Part shown: positions 23,470-32,427 of the stretch, piece by piece | Position numbering within the stretch: position 1 is the first letter of the stretch | How the letters are laid out: every line of letters starts with the position of its first letter | From: Panonychus citri | Lineage: Eukaryota > Arthropoda > Arachnida > Trombidiformes > Tetranychidae | Reading direction: 5' to 3' | DNA length: 64,000 bases | Assembly: GCF_014898815.1 (NCBI RefSeq) | Contig: NW_026515546.1 | Coordinates: forward strand, 1,722,501 to 1,786,500 | Program-made: the position numbers and the translations under genes | The notes under the pieces: generated by a model | Seen by the model: only the letters and a program-made list of their open reading frames with translations | Database searches by the model: none | Told to the model about the DNA's origin: nothing

Positions 23470-23605
23470 CAATTCAGTTTGCCAAAACTCTCTTCTTCCC
23501 TAAGTAAATTTATGTGTTCAAATAAATAAAGATTAGTTTCCAAGACTCTTCTTTCAATTGCTATATGTCTCATACAGGGAAATCGTTGTATCACTTAATA
23601 TAATA
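23470..23605 (-). pseudogene. Copied 3' end of the virus-like ORF at 29848-30351
   Basis: Sequence from about 23430 to 23605 matches 29799-29965. It includes the part encoding, on the minus strand, the C-terminus of the 167-codon ORF (INLLREEES). It is therefore a fragment moved into the centre of the composite element. A shorter copy lies at 26305-26384. Confidence 0.7.
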
Positions 23606-23836
23606 TGAGTTTAATGGTATGCAATATAATGTAAGAGAACATGCTTCAGCCAGAATATCACAGAAATCATTCCAATAAAAAATTATCATTAGAGAATTAA
23701 ACAAAATTATAAATTGTAAATGATATGTTTTGAAATTTTTCATTTTACTTTTCATATCTTGAGGATTGCTTCGTTAGCCATCTATATAATAGATGTTACC
23801 ACTCTGCACCACGTGGAGGTGAAGCATTGCAGAGCA

Positions 23837-23977
23837 GGCCGGGCCCGGCTGCCGAGGGATCTTCAACCTACAGCCTCTGGACTGGGGTGAAGAATAAAGC
23901 TAATCTTTACTCTTCACTCCAGTCCAGGAAGATAGCTGTAGGTTATAGATCCCTCTACCTCCAGCCAAGGCCCGGCC
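23837..23977. repeat. GC-rich imperfect hairpin
   Basis: Arms include GGCCGGGCCCGG, GAGGGATC and CAACCTACAGC. Their near-complements on the other side are GCTGTAGGTT, GATCCCTC and GGCCCGGCC. The loop is centred near 23900. It is far richer in G+C than its surroundings. A smaller perfect hairpin (AACCGTAGAA..TTCTACGGTT) follows at 23985-24010. Confidence 0.7.
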
Positions 23978-24001
23978 CAGTTTTAACCGTAGAAAATAAT
24001 T

Positions 24002-24250
24002 CTACGGTTTTGAACCTACCGGACGTTTTGGCTGAAGGGGGAGGGAGGTATCTGAAAAAAAAAGATTAGATATAGACTCCTCCTTTAATCTCTTATCCGC
24101 TGCATATTCTAACGATTCTAATGATTTACCTTTTTTGTTAATATGACATTTTTTGTACCAATCTTGGACCGCAGAATCGGAAAGTTTCTTGTACCTCTCC
24201 ATTGTTTGTAGACCAGTTAATCTGGATGCGGGTGCATCCGTCGTAATCAA
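24002..24250 (-). other. Unknown 82-codon frame
   Basis: An open frame of balanced composition (TDAPASRLTGLQTMERYKK...) in the centre of the composite element. I recognise no family. It may be a fragment of a transposon protein; no start or stop context supports it as a gene. Confidence 0.2.
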
Positions 24251-24340
24251 TTAGATATCGAATTTGTCCATTTGGTTTTCTGTAGTAACTTTCTGTATGG
24301 AATTCGCAAGTTAACATTAAACTTCTTTTGATCGATAAGG

Positions 24341-25380
24341 TTACGATAGAACCTTTTTAGCTTTATTTCTATTACAATCCTCACGGCGAGCTTGATTAGT
24401 AGCATCATCACTATTATTTATATCGGCATTATCACCAGTGGCGTCATTCTGATCATTGACATTACTACCAGAACCATCATTATTCTTTCCATTATCATTA
24501 TCATTATCATTATCATTATCATTATCATTATCATTATCATTATCATTATCATTATCATTATCATTATCATTATCATTATCATTATCATTATCATTATCAT
24601 TATCATTATCATTATCATTATCATTATCATTATCATTATCATTATCATTATCATTATCATTATCATTATCATTATCATTATCATATATCATTATCATTAT
24701 CATTATCATTATCATTATCATTATCATTATCATTATCATTCGTTTTTTAGTTTTTCTCTTTTTGCTTGATACTCTATATTTTGATGGAAAACCTTCTTGG
24801 GAAGCTTTTCGTTTTCGTCCTTGTGATCCCGAATGGTCTTGTCTATGATTATTTCCTTGTTCGGAATTCTCACTATCATCATTTCTTGGTTCATCTTCAG
24901 TTCTAGATGAATGTGTATTTCCAGGGTCTTGATTTTTTTGATTGGCATCAGAGTCAATTTGCTTGTCAGGATGACAATCAACATCATTCTCATTTTGTGT
25001 AAGCATATCGATTTCAGAAGAAGAAGTATCTTTGTCAATCAAAATTGACCCGTGTTATCACGTCCATATTTCGCCATGCCAGCAGCATCTGCGTTGTTGA
25101 CAACAAAATCAGGAGCAATATCTGCTTGTTCTTCCATGTCACCTCTTCCGTCACATCTCTCAACTGTAGTTTGTAATCGAGCTGCAGAATTTTCGAAGCA
25201 CGATGTTGTGGGTTGTATTACATTATCCAAGTTAGTTGCTGTCCCATCATGCAAGTCAGCTGTATCATCAGCAACTTGAATTGCAATTCTCAACTCTGCT
25301 GGCAGACTTCGGAGCAGTAAGCGTTCCGAAAATCTTTCACGATGATCACAACCTGTGAATAGATTGAATACGAATAACAA
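24341..25380 (-). pseudogene. Gag-like retrotransposon ORF, longer mirror copy with Asp-Asn repeat
   Basis: Reads from 25380 as in the left arm, breaks frame near 25045 by a small deletion relative to the left arm (AACACGGG versus AACACGGAG), and continues from 25042 to 24341. Past the point where the left arm is cut it runs into a basic KKRKTKKR patch, a long Asp-Asn repeat encoded by (TCATTA)n on the plus strand, then an Asn/Asp-rich end. A 6-bp microsatellite does not change frame when it expands, which may explain its length. Confidence 0.55.
24491..24740. repeat. (TCATTA)n hexanucleotide microsatellite
   Basis: About 250 bp of nearly perfect 6-bp repeats with one slip (CATATATCA) at about 24684. 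One frame gives Asp-Asn on the minus strand. Confidence 0.95.
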
Positions 25381-26290
25381 AAGAATATGTTGAATTAATT
25401 CATAGTAAAATCAAATGAAAAGATTAGTAAAGGTTTCAAGTCGATATGATGAATGGTTTGACTTGTATTAAATATTCTTATTGCCCCTTGAAAATTGCTT
25501 CCAATGGTAAAATAACCTGAACCAAGTACCCTATCAAGATTCTGACAACAGTTTATTAATCATTGCAATTAGTTCTATTGATACATGTATAAAAAGTTGG
25601 GTCTAAAAAGTTATACAAAAAACCAAAAATTTACCAAAATTTTCAGTCAAAAATTATAGTAAACTTAACAAATTTCTTCCTTTTCTAACAAAGTTTTCTA
25701 GTTAATTCGAGTCTAATAAAGATATTGGTAAAGGTAGAGTCGATAACTAATCACGGATCCACAGATCCTGCTGGTCACCAAATGTAACGGAAGTTTCTTA
25801 CTTCACCTTAAGAATTGATTCTAGAATTCTAACAATAAATTAATCAAAAGACTATCGTGACAAATCACTGATGACCCTGATACTCATGATCATCATCATG
25901 GTAACAAAAAACACATAGTCAATAATTTTCATATTTATGATTTGCAACACTTATTTATCTTGAGTTAGGATTTTAGTTAGTTGTAACTGTCAATCAGAAG
26001 ATATTGCAGTTTAATTAAAAAGGTACTGAGATTCTTTGATTACCAAAACTTATCATAACAGTTGACCCTAAAGACATTTGATATTGGTGTTTTCACACAT
26101 GCTTCTTTATGGTAGTGCCTTCAAATGACCTTGAAACGCGTTATTTTACACGTGACCTGAATGACCTTGATCTTTGTATTTGACAATTGAGTATCGCTCA
26201 AACTCATATCACTCAAGTCTCGAGTCTCTTTGACTCTTAGTTGCTGAGAAAATCGCAAAAAATATCGGCGAAAATAGCTGAATAACCCTG
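24802..26290 (-). repeat. Right inverted arm
   Basis: Reverse complement of 21930-23429, with an LTR remnant at about 25783-25931, its primer site beside it, and the gag-like frame. Confidence 0.85.
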
Positions 26291-26655
26291 TAGATCAATA
26301 GATTGGAAATTTTAAACTGAACAAGATGTGCAATTTTTAATTCAATTCAGTTTGCCAAAACTCTCTTCTTCCCTAAGTAAATTTATACTTACTAGTACTA
26401 AGTAAAAAGATTGTACTTTCTGCGCCGCGTGTCTCGAAGGTGATCATCTAATTGCTGCCTGTCCCTGTTTAAAAAAAGAGAAACCTGAGCAACCAAGGGT
26501 TAACCTTATAATCTCAAACTCAAAACGACACGATTATTGACAAAAAGATAGAGTCGATCATCCTATCTTCTGGAAAAATACTGGCAATATAGATTTCAAG
26601 GTGCTTGATAAATTAACTCCCATTGGTCCTGAACATAAAGAAAACGTTGGCCATA
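26291..26655. other. Duplicated flank and unassigned DNA
   Basis: 26291-26384 repeats the flank of MITE B (29785-29880), including the end of the virus-like ORF. The remainder up to 26655 has no recognisable gene. Confidence 0.55.
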
Positions 26656-26799
26656 GATACCGAAGGTCTCTCTTCAGATGGGAAAGCTCACCTGGTAGTT
26701 CTTGCAGCTTATTTCACTAGCGCTTCGCTTGGGGCTCAAGTTGCAAGAACTACCAGGTGAGCTTTCCCAGACTTTCCCTGAAGAGAGACCATCGGTATC
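26656..26799. repeat. Long near-perfect hairpin
   Basis: A perfect 27-bp stem (GGGAAAGCTCACCTGGTAGT... and its complement) surrounds a loop of about 35 bases rich in GCTTCGCTTGG. It is extended outwards by GATACCGAAGGTCTCTCTTCAG pairing with CTGAAGAGAGACCATCGGTATC. It could be an insertion-element end, a foldback or a small-RNA source. Confidence 0.8.
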
Positions 26800-27034
26800 C
26801 ATGTAAACCCAATTAGAATCAGAAAAATGTAATAATTAAGGTTATTTAGTTAGTTAACTTTACTCATTGAGTAGAGGTCACAAAAGATAAGTTAATGTAT
26901 TATTTTAATCAAGAATTTAATTCATTAAATGAGTGAATCAATTTAATTAGTTTTATGATCCTTTGTCCGAGGAATTGATAAATTAATAGTCCAACAATTG
27001 GTGGCCTTTGTGTGAGGGTTTTGTTTATCTGTTA
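26800..27034. other. No gene seen
   Basis: AT-rich spacer between the hairpin and the truncated MITE. Confidence 0.5.
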
Positions 27035-27539
27035 TCTCAAAAACTAGTTGACCGATAGGGTCCATATTTCGTCTATGGAAGTTTGGCCAATATTCGTTTG
27101 TCTTATTTCAAGGTCAAGGTTATAAAGGTCATTCGTTAAAGAACGCACTTGAAGGTCATTTGAAGAACGCTTTGAAAACTAAAATTTTTAAGCTTGGTCA
27201 TGAAGTCAAAAAATAATAATATCACAAAGCAACGTTGGTATTGTGCTAAAACAAAATCGATTACTTCTGATAACTTTTACAGAAAGCAAATTGCATCAGA
27301 CCCTGTAAGTAAAGGAATGATAAAACGTCACAGGTAGGCTTAAAAAAATGTCTAGTTGCAAAAAGTTCTTCAAATGACCTCTAAGTGCGTTCGTTAACGA
27401 ATAACTTTCATGACCTTGACCTTGAAATATGCTAATTGGGTATCACCCAAACTTCCATAGACGAAATATGGACCCTATCGGTCTAGTAGTTTTTTAGAAA
27501 TAGTGAAAAGAAAACCAACAAAGTAGCTGAATTGCCCTG
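27035..27539. mobile_element. MITE family A, left-truncated copy
   Basis: Matches 21423-21923 closely, down to the terminal TTGCCCTG followed by TATATA. The first about 42 bp of the left end are missing. Confidence 0.85.
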
Positions 27540-27540
27540 T

Positions 27541-27769
27541 ATATATGTCAGATCATGAAGCTTGCGAGGCGACTCAACTCCCATAGTTTGAGGGCAACAC
27601 CATATCTTGTAGGGATACCAGCGACATAGTATCTTAGATGAACACGGCCACAGACGATTTTGTTGTTTCCATCGGTTCCCCAAGAGATGATAAAACTTTG
27701 ATTAGGGTTGATTTTGCTTTGACTTAACGTGTGCCAATTTAATTGAGACAAGTTTTTTGACTGAATCAT
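27541..27769 (-). pseudogene. PC4-like protein, 5' fragment (decayed copy)
   Basis: About 73 codons aligning with residues 1-70 of the intact PC4-like gene at 57995. Shared features are a WG/YG turn, then HLRYYVAGIPTR against DIRIYYNGHPTR, then a Trp-Glu-Leu helix. It stops where the family A MITE begins, so the rest is gone. It lies just downstream of the TBP-like pseudogene, the same order as in the intact element. Confidence 0.75.
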
Positions 27770-27794
27770 TGCGACTCTGCTCCTGTCTTATATA
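27759..27794 (-). promoter_or_regulatory. TATA box plus initiator of the PC4-like pseudogene
   Basis: On the minus strand TATATAAG, exactly 22 bases, then TCAGTC. The intact PC4-like gene has TATAAAAG, 22 bases, TCAGTT. The spacing is that of arthropod core promoters. Confidence 0.65.
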
Positions 27795-27830
27795 CCTCTT
27801 GAATCTGTGAAAAGTTTCACTTAGCTCTCT

Positions 27831-28150
27831 CTGGTGTTGACCACCAGTAATTATAATTTTACCTGAAGGATAGAGTCAAACCCGCTTTTTCTTGTAATAC
27901 CAGTAAGCAGCGGGAAAGATTTCAGGCTCCCACATTATCTCTTTGAATTTAGTTAATTCATCAAAATTTCTAATAAATATTTGACCAGAAGCGACCATGT
28001 TGATAACACATAAACAGTCAATTGAACCAGAAGCGAAGATTAGACGTTTCCCTTTCTTACTTTAACACTTCAGCATTGAACTTTTTACCAGTTTTACATT
28101 CTTTAATATTGATGATGAAAGTTCTATTTACTTTCCAGAGAGAGAGACCA
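27831..28150 (-). pseudogene. TBP-like protein, decayed copy
   Basis: Reverse-strand translation in fragments aligns with the intact TBP-like gene at 57430. Blocks are INIKECKTGKKFNAEV, then after a frame break KGKRLIFASGSID, then NMVASGQI, WEPEIFP (the YEPELF block of TBP), and after an in-frame stop YPSGKIIITGG. An internal deletion removed the segment after the first repeat. The IFASGSI and YPSGKIIITGG blocks are closer to classical TBP than those of the intact copy, which supports the family assignment. Confidence 0.75.
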
Positions 28151-28282
28151 CATTCACAATTTTAAATAAAGGGTTCATTTTATATTTTAATAGATTCGTA
28201 ATCTAACCAATAGTCAATACAAATAAAAACCAGTTGAAATAAGAGAGCGGAAAAAATTACAATTATCTCCATCATCTCACTC

Positions 28283-28804
28283 ATGGCTGTTTCCGCTTTT
28301 TATCTAACCGTCGTATTCAAATTATCGTGGCTCCCTTCAAGACTACAACGCATGAGTGAGAACACGATCTCATCAACAGATGATCAAGAAGGAGATGATG
28401 GTGAAATGACTGCAGCTATAGATGGCGTGATCACTAATTTAAATCGTTTCATCAATTTATTGTTGACCTGAAATGATTTGAGATCTTGTGTTTGTTCACA
28501 AATTCGAGGATATTGTGATTCTCTTACTCCACTACTTCCATACGCAAATTCATCGAATTCAGTTCTAGTCACCTCTTCCACTGGTGGAATTTCCCGTCCG
28601 ATTCTGAGTCTGAGTAGAAGTAATTTTTCATGAAGTTTTTCTTGTTTTCTTCAACTAGTCATTTTTTTTCGTTTTTTATTAGAAATGCAACGATTGTTGG
28701 AGAGACTGTCGAATGCCCTGGCCGATTTCCTGACGATCGGTCTCGATGACAATATCGAGACATTGATGGAGAGGTTGTTTGGATTCATCATCAGACTTAA
28801 ATGA
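28283..28804 (+). other. Small frames of unknown nature
   Basis: 28283-28471 encodes 62 residues ending in TGA. The same frame runs on for about 50 more codons after that stop. 28682-28804, preceded by a pyrimidine-rich tract and TTATTAG, encodes a 40-residue amphipathic peptide (MQRLLERLSNALADFL...). They could be exons of one broken gene. No family is recognised. Confidence 0.3.
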
Positions 28805-29312
28805 GAGATATCAACAATATTTTTTAGTTTTATTTTCTTTGTTAGGATGAAAGCGTTTTATATATCAATTGGAAATAGTTTTACATTGTGGCTCCAAATG
28901 TTGAGAAGAGTCTGTCAACTTCCAGTCAATATTCAATGATATGCTGTTACTTAAAAGAGATTTGGAAGCTGCTGCTGTTTTAACAATGGAGAGGTAGAAC
29001 TACACAAATGAGGACACTTTTTCCCGTTTTCTCTTTCTTTTTCTTTTTCGCTTCCTTTTCTTTGTCCCTTTCCTTCTTATACACAGTATGAGAGAACTCT
29101 TTTACTTTTTCTCTTATTTTTTCTCTTTCTTTTCAAGGGAAACCCCAAGGTCAACAACTTGTTACTTCAAACTTGTCTCTCTTTCTTTTCTCTTTCTTTT
29201 TACTCTACTGTACTGAGGCCTCTTATAAAGCATTGACTTTTTGAGGGAATAATTAATTTTATTAGAAAATTGAATTGTGCATTTATTATTAGGGTTACAA
29301 TTAAGTGCAATA
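28805..29312. other. No gene seen
   Basis: CTTT-rich, low-complexity DNA from about 29010 to 29210, then AT-rich flank of the MITE. Confidence 0.5.
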
Positions 29313-29784
29313 CAGGGCTATTCAGCTATTTTCACAGATGTTTTTGACGATTTTCTCAGCGAGGTCATTCAGGTCACGTGTAAAATAACGCGTTTCAAGA
29401 TCATTTGAAGGCATTACCATAAAAAAGTATGTGTGAAAACACCAATATCAAATTTTCAGGCTCTTATGTCTTTAGAGTCAACTGTTATGATAAGTTTTGT
29501 TAATTAAAGAATCTCAGTACCTTTTTAATTAAACTGCAATATCTTCAGATTGACAGTTACAACTTCAAAATCTTAACCCAAGATGAATAAGTGTTGCAAA
29601 TCATAGAATAACCATCAAATGACCTTGAAACACGTTATTTTACACGTGACCTGAATGACCTTGATCTTTGTATTTGACAATTGAGTATCGCTCAAACTCA
29701 TATCACTCAAGTCGCGAGTCTCTCTGACTCTTAGTTGCTGAGAAAATCGCAAAAAATATCGGCGAAAATAGCTGAATAACCCTG
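29313..29784. mobile_element. MITE, family B
   Basis: 472 bp beginning CAGGGCTATTCAGCTATTTT and ending in AAAATAGCTGAATAACCCTG, with TA on each side. Its ends match the outer ends of the 4.36-kb composite element, so this is the short, non-coding relative of that element. Confidence 0.85.
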
Positions 29785-29847
29785 TAGATCAATAGATTGG
29801 AAATTTTAAACTGAACAAGATGTGCAATTTTTAATTCAATTATTCGG

Positions 29848-30351
29848 TTAGCCAAAACTCTCTTCTTCCCTAAGTAAATTTATGTGTTCAAATAAATAAA
29901 GATTAGTTTCCAAGACTCTTCTTTCAATTGCTATATGTCTCATACAGGGAAATCGTTGTATCACTCTAGCTAGCCTTGTATAGAACAAGGTCGATGTCCT
30001 TCCTATATGGAATCTTACCCTAACGGCTTGTATCCATTGTCCCAGCGTATTATAACTTTCACTATGTACCGTTAAACATATTCCCAATCGATACATTGAA
30101 TTGAGATTTAGATTTCTGAGGTTCCTTTGAGTCGATTGAATTCTATCAATGATGTCGATTGCTTGGGCCACTGTTCTCGGTGCAACGAAATCTTCTAATA
30201 CAACACTAACTACCAATGTGATTAAATTGTCTCTTTGACGGTTCATGAATAGTCTTACTGCAGAGGTTGGTGGTGTCCTTATCCTTCTCCTACTAATACT
30301 CAGTGATGAAAAGTTAAATGATGCGATCGAACTTGCTGGTGATGTACTCAC
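29848..30351 (-). CDS. Unknown 167-codon ORF of the virus-like cluster
   Basis: No family recognised. The N-terminal 35 residues are Ser/Arg-rich (SISRRRIRTPP). The rest is hydrophobic and charged, predicted mostly helical, with several Arg-rich patches. It is the last gene of a run of closely spaced frames on the minus strand. Its 3' end has been copied twice elsewhere (23470-23605 and 26305-26384). Intact frame, clear stop. A structural role is only a guess. Confidence 0.6.
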   Translation of the reverse strand: MSTSPASSIASFNFSSLSISRRRIRTPPTSAVRLFMNRQRDNLITLVVSVVLEDFVAPRTVAQAIDIIDRIQSTQRNLRNLNLNSMYRLGICLTVHSESYNTLGQWIQAVRVRFHIGRTSTLFYTRLARVIQRFPCMRHIAIERRVLETNLYLFEHINLLREEESFG

Positions 30352-30422
30352 AGGTTATTCATCTGGATCATTTATGACATCATCATCGAGTCACTCGATT
30401 CAACTACAAAAACAGGTTCGTA

Positions 30423-30827
30423 TTAATTGAGTTCAACATCAATTGGTTCATCTGGAACAAGTGCATCAATTGTAACCAATGCAGGTGAAGGATCATAAGG
30501 TGGTGGTGTATAACTTGGTGCTGATTCTTGGTATGGTGGAGGTGGTGATGGAAATGGTGTAGGTGATGCAGGGAACGGGATCTCAGTAAATTGTTGAAGT
30601 TCTGATGGTCCTGGAGTTGGATTGTCTAATTCCTGAGGTTGTGATTGCTGTGGTTGGTGACTTGTATTATCTTCCGGAATGACAAAGTTTTCAAAGACAG
30701 TTGCAAATGATTGTGTGATAGATTCACGGTTCAATAATTTTCGATCGGCAGGTGTATCCGAGATGAGCGATAAGATCGCCTGAACCAATACTGTCAATTG
30801 TACTTGTGTTAAAGAAATTTCGTTCAT
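30423..30827 (-). CDS. Pro-rich ORF with two PPPY motifs
   Basis: 134 codons. Residues 1-50 are a short folded-looking, hydrophobic segment. Residues 55-115 are Pro/Gln/Ser-rich with PPPY at 96-99 and again at 108-111. Tandem PPxY motifs are classical late domains that recruit NEDD4-type ligases and are found in matrix or capsid proteins of several virus groups. Here that suggests a virion or budding protein, but the motif alone is not proof. It starts 19 bp after the stop of the gene upstream, as in a compact viral gene array. Confidence 0.6.
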   Translation of the reverse strand: MNEISLTQVQLTVLVQAILSLISDTPADRKLLNRESITQSFATVFENFVIPEDNTSHQPQQSQPQELDNPTPGPSELQQFTEIPFPASPTPFPSPPPPYQESAPSYTPPPYDPSPALVTIDALVPDEPIDVELN

Positions 30828-30846
30828 GGTGATGGACTTGAGGAAC

Positions 30847-31143
30847 TTAGATAAATTTAAGATTTACAGTTGAAGTAACGTAAACTAATAACTTGATTCC
30901 TAACCTGTTCAATTCAGAAACTGACCTGCTACATTTGACGTAATTCAGTGAAATCTTCAACATGAAGGTCGGTCCATCAAGAAGATCATCTCGAAATCCA
31001 GGAACGAACAAAGAGTAAATACACATCTGATTTGTCCATGTTCCGTCATTGCTTTGCTTTCTTTCCAATACATAATGTTGTGTTATTGGCTTTGAACATT
31101 TTGTATAATTAAAAATAATTTCTGACTTGTCCATCGTGTTCAC
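30847..31143 (-). CDS. Unknown 98-codon ORF of the virus-like cluster
   Basis: No family recognised. Contains IYSLFVPGFRDDLLDGP and a beta-strand-rich C-terminal half. Upstream is a TATAAAAG box with an initiator-like CATAGTTT 22 bases later, so this looks like the first gene of a transcript that may include the PPPY gene 19 bp downstream. Confidence 0.6.
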   Translation of the reverse strand: MNTMDKSEIIFNYTKCSKPITQHYVLERKQSNDGTWTNQMCIYSLFVPGFRDDLLDGPTFMLKISLNYVKCSRSVSELNRLGIKLLVYVTSTVNLKFI

Positions 31144-31149
31144 AAAACT

Positions 31150-31187
31150 AAACTATGGTTTTTTATGATGTGAAGTCGGCTTTTATA
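31150..31187 (-). promoter_or_regulatory. TATA box plus CATAGTTT initiator of the 98-codon ORF
   Basis: Minus strand: TATAAAAG (31187-31180), 22 bases, CATAGTTT (31157-31150). The ATG at 31143 is close behind, giving a very short leader. The same pair of motifs occurs before the next gene up. Confidence 0.65.
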
Positions 31188-31191
31188 CTTT

Positions 31192-31535
31192 TTACTTCTG
31201 TCCATATTTGTTCAAAGCTTCTTCAAACTTTTCTGAGAAGTCTTTACTCTTCAGTATAGCAATCATATAAGACTTTAAAAGTTGTCCACGTATGTAATGA
31301 TAACCCATAGGATCATCCAAAGCGATAAGAAGCTGTTTAAATTTCTCCAATGAACACTTAGCACTGACGTTTGGTGCATCAAAAACATCACCAGTTCCAT
31401 GTGGTAGCATCCATGACCTGATAAAGATTCGGTAAACAAATGAATCACCTTTCTTTTTCTTAATTTGAAGAAAGTGATTTACTTCATCACGTGAGTTAGC
31501 TGGATAGTTTAACAAATTACTTCATTGTTATCCAT
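31192..31535 (-). CDS. Unknown ORF of about 107 codons, start uncertain
   Basis: The open frame runs from about 31515 to 31192 without an ATG at its start. An ATG at 31535 in another frame, just after the promoter, suggests a 1-base break near 31512 that separates the first about eight codons. Content: a basic KKKKGDSFVYRIFIRSW segment and a helical C-terminal half. No family recognised. Confidence 0.5.
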
Positions 31536-31550
31536 ACTGAATACAAAATG

Positions 31551-31587
31551 AAACTATGCTTTAATTATGAATTTACTGTTTTTTATA
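31551..31587 (-). promoter_or_regulatory. TATA box plus CATAGTTT initiator
   Basis: Minus strand: TATAAAAA (31587-31580), 21 bases, CATAGTTTCATTTTG from 31558. The initiator matches that at 31150-31157 (CATAGTTTAGTTTTG). Confidence 0.65.
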
Positions 31588-31663
31588 CCTCTTCATTATT
31601 TAGCTTTAGCTTAAGGTTTCATTTTTAAGGTTAAGCCTTTGCATAATTTTCACGGTTGGCTGA

Positions 31664-31873
31664 TCACAATTTCGGTAAATTTTGGTTATGCATGAATAAA
31701 TTTAGGCGCGGGGGGTTAGAGGGGGAGGGACTGGAAGAAACCGAAAGTAGTATTTCCCCTTCCTGTGCCAGAAGCGGATGGTTTGCCCCTACTAATGACG
31801 TTGGTTCGAATTGAACAGATGAAAGATCAGTCATCTCATAGTCGTCAAAAAGAGAATCAATGATGACTAGCAA
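31664..31873 (-). CDS. Possible small ORF, Ser/Pro-rich
   Basis: 69 codons. It may start at the internal Met of MTDLSSVQFEPTSL. No family and no promoter seen. It lies in line with the ORFs downstream. Confidence 0.3.
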   Translation of the reverse strand: MLVIIDSLFDDYEMTDLSSVQFEPTSLVGANHPLLAQEGEILLSVSSSPSPSNPPRLNLFMHNQNLPKL

Positions 31874-31932
31874 GCTATCAGCTTTTTCATTCTCTCTTTT
31901 CTTTCTTTCTTTTTCCTCTTGTTCTTTTCTCT

Positions 31933-32165
31933 CTCATTTTTTCTCATTTCTCATTTCGTTCTTTCTTCTCATTCATATGACTAATATTAGCAAGAGTAAC
32001 TCTCTCCACATGAGCTGGGAAAACTTCACATTCTAACATATCGTCACTATACTTATAATCACTTTTAGCACAAACTTTACTCGCCAATATTTTTTCACCG
32101 GCAATATCATTATATGTTATATAAAGCCGTTTATTCAGTGGAAAAACAATAAAAAATAAAATGAA
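31933..32165 (-). pseudogene. ORF fragment without start codon
   Basis: A frame open from about 32156 to 31933 encodes KRLYITYNDIAGEKILASKV and continues to a VERVTLANIS segment before a basic, low-complexity end. It looks like real coding sequence whose 5' end is lost. No family recognised. Confidence 0.4.
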
Positions 32166-32427
32166 CGTTTATTTATCATTAACTATTATCAAAACACTTG
32201 ATGATATTGCGTATAAAATTCAATTACTTGGAAGAATTACTGCAGGAGAAAAATGGGCTGGACTTTGAATTAGGCCGGCACGTTTAGAGACCTGAACCAT
32301 TTGTTTCAAATCAACAACCAAACTGATAAAGTAACATTGCAACAATGTTGACTTTACCTTCCGAATTAGCCCTTACGGTCAAAGCGCCAAATTTGATTCT
32401 ACTGGCTAAACCGGAAGGGGATCAGAG
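32166..32427. other. No intact gene
   Basis: Short plus-strand frames (for example from 32161, TLDDIAYKIQLLGRITAGEK) resemble coding sequence but stop after about 35 codons. It could be decayed coding DNA of the virus-like element. Confidence 0.35.

Larger units (their letters stand above)
21930..26290. mobile_element. 4.36-kb composite element with 1.5-kb inverted arms
   Basis: Begins CAGGGTTATTCAGCTA and ends in its reverse complement, with TA on both sides. The arms 21930-23429 and 24802-26290 are inverted copies. Each arm holds, from the outside in, a MITE-like end, an LTR remnant with primer site, and a gag-like ORF. The 1.37-kb centre holds a copied fragment of the virus-like ORF, a GC-rich hairpin and a long TCATTA repeat. 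It appears to be a MITE that received an LTR-retrotransposon fragment and was then inverted and duplicated. No transposase is present. Confidence 0.8.

Noticed and set aside
24392..24848. Long plus-strand frames of poly-Ile and poly-Leu-Ser
   Set aside because: They are the other frames of the (TCATTA)n microsatellite.
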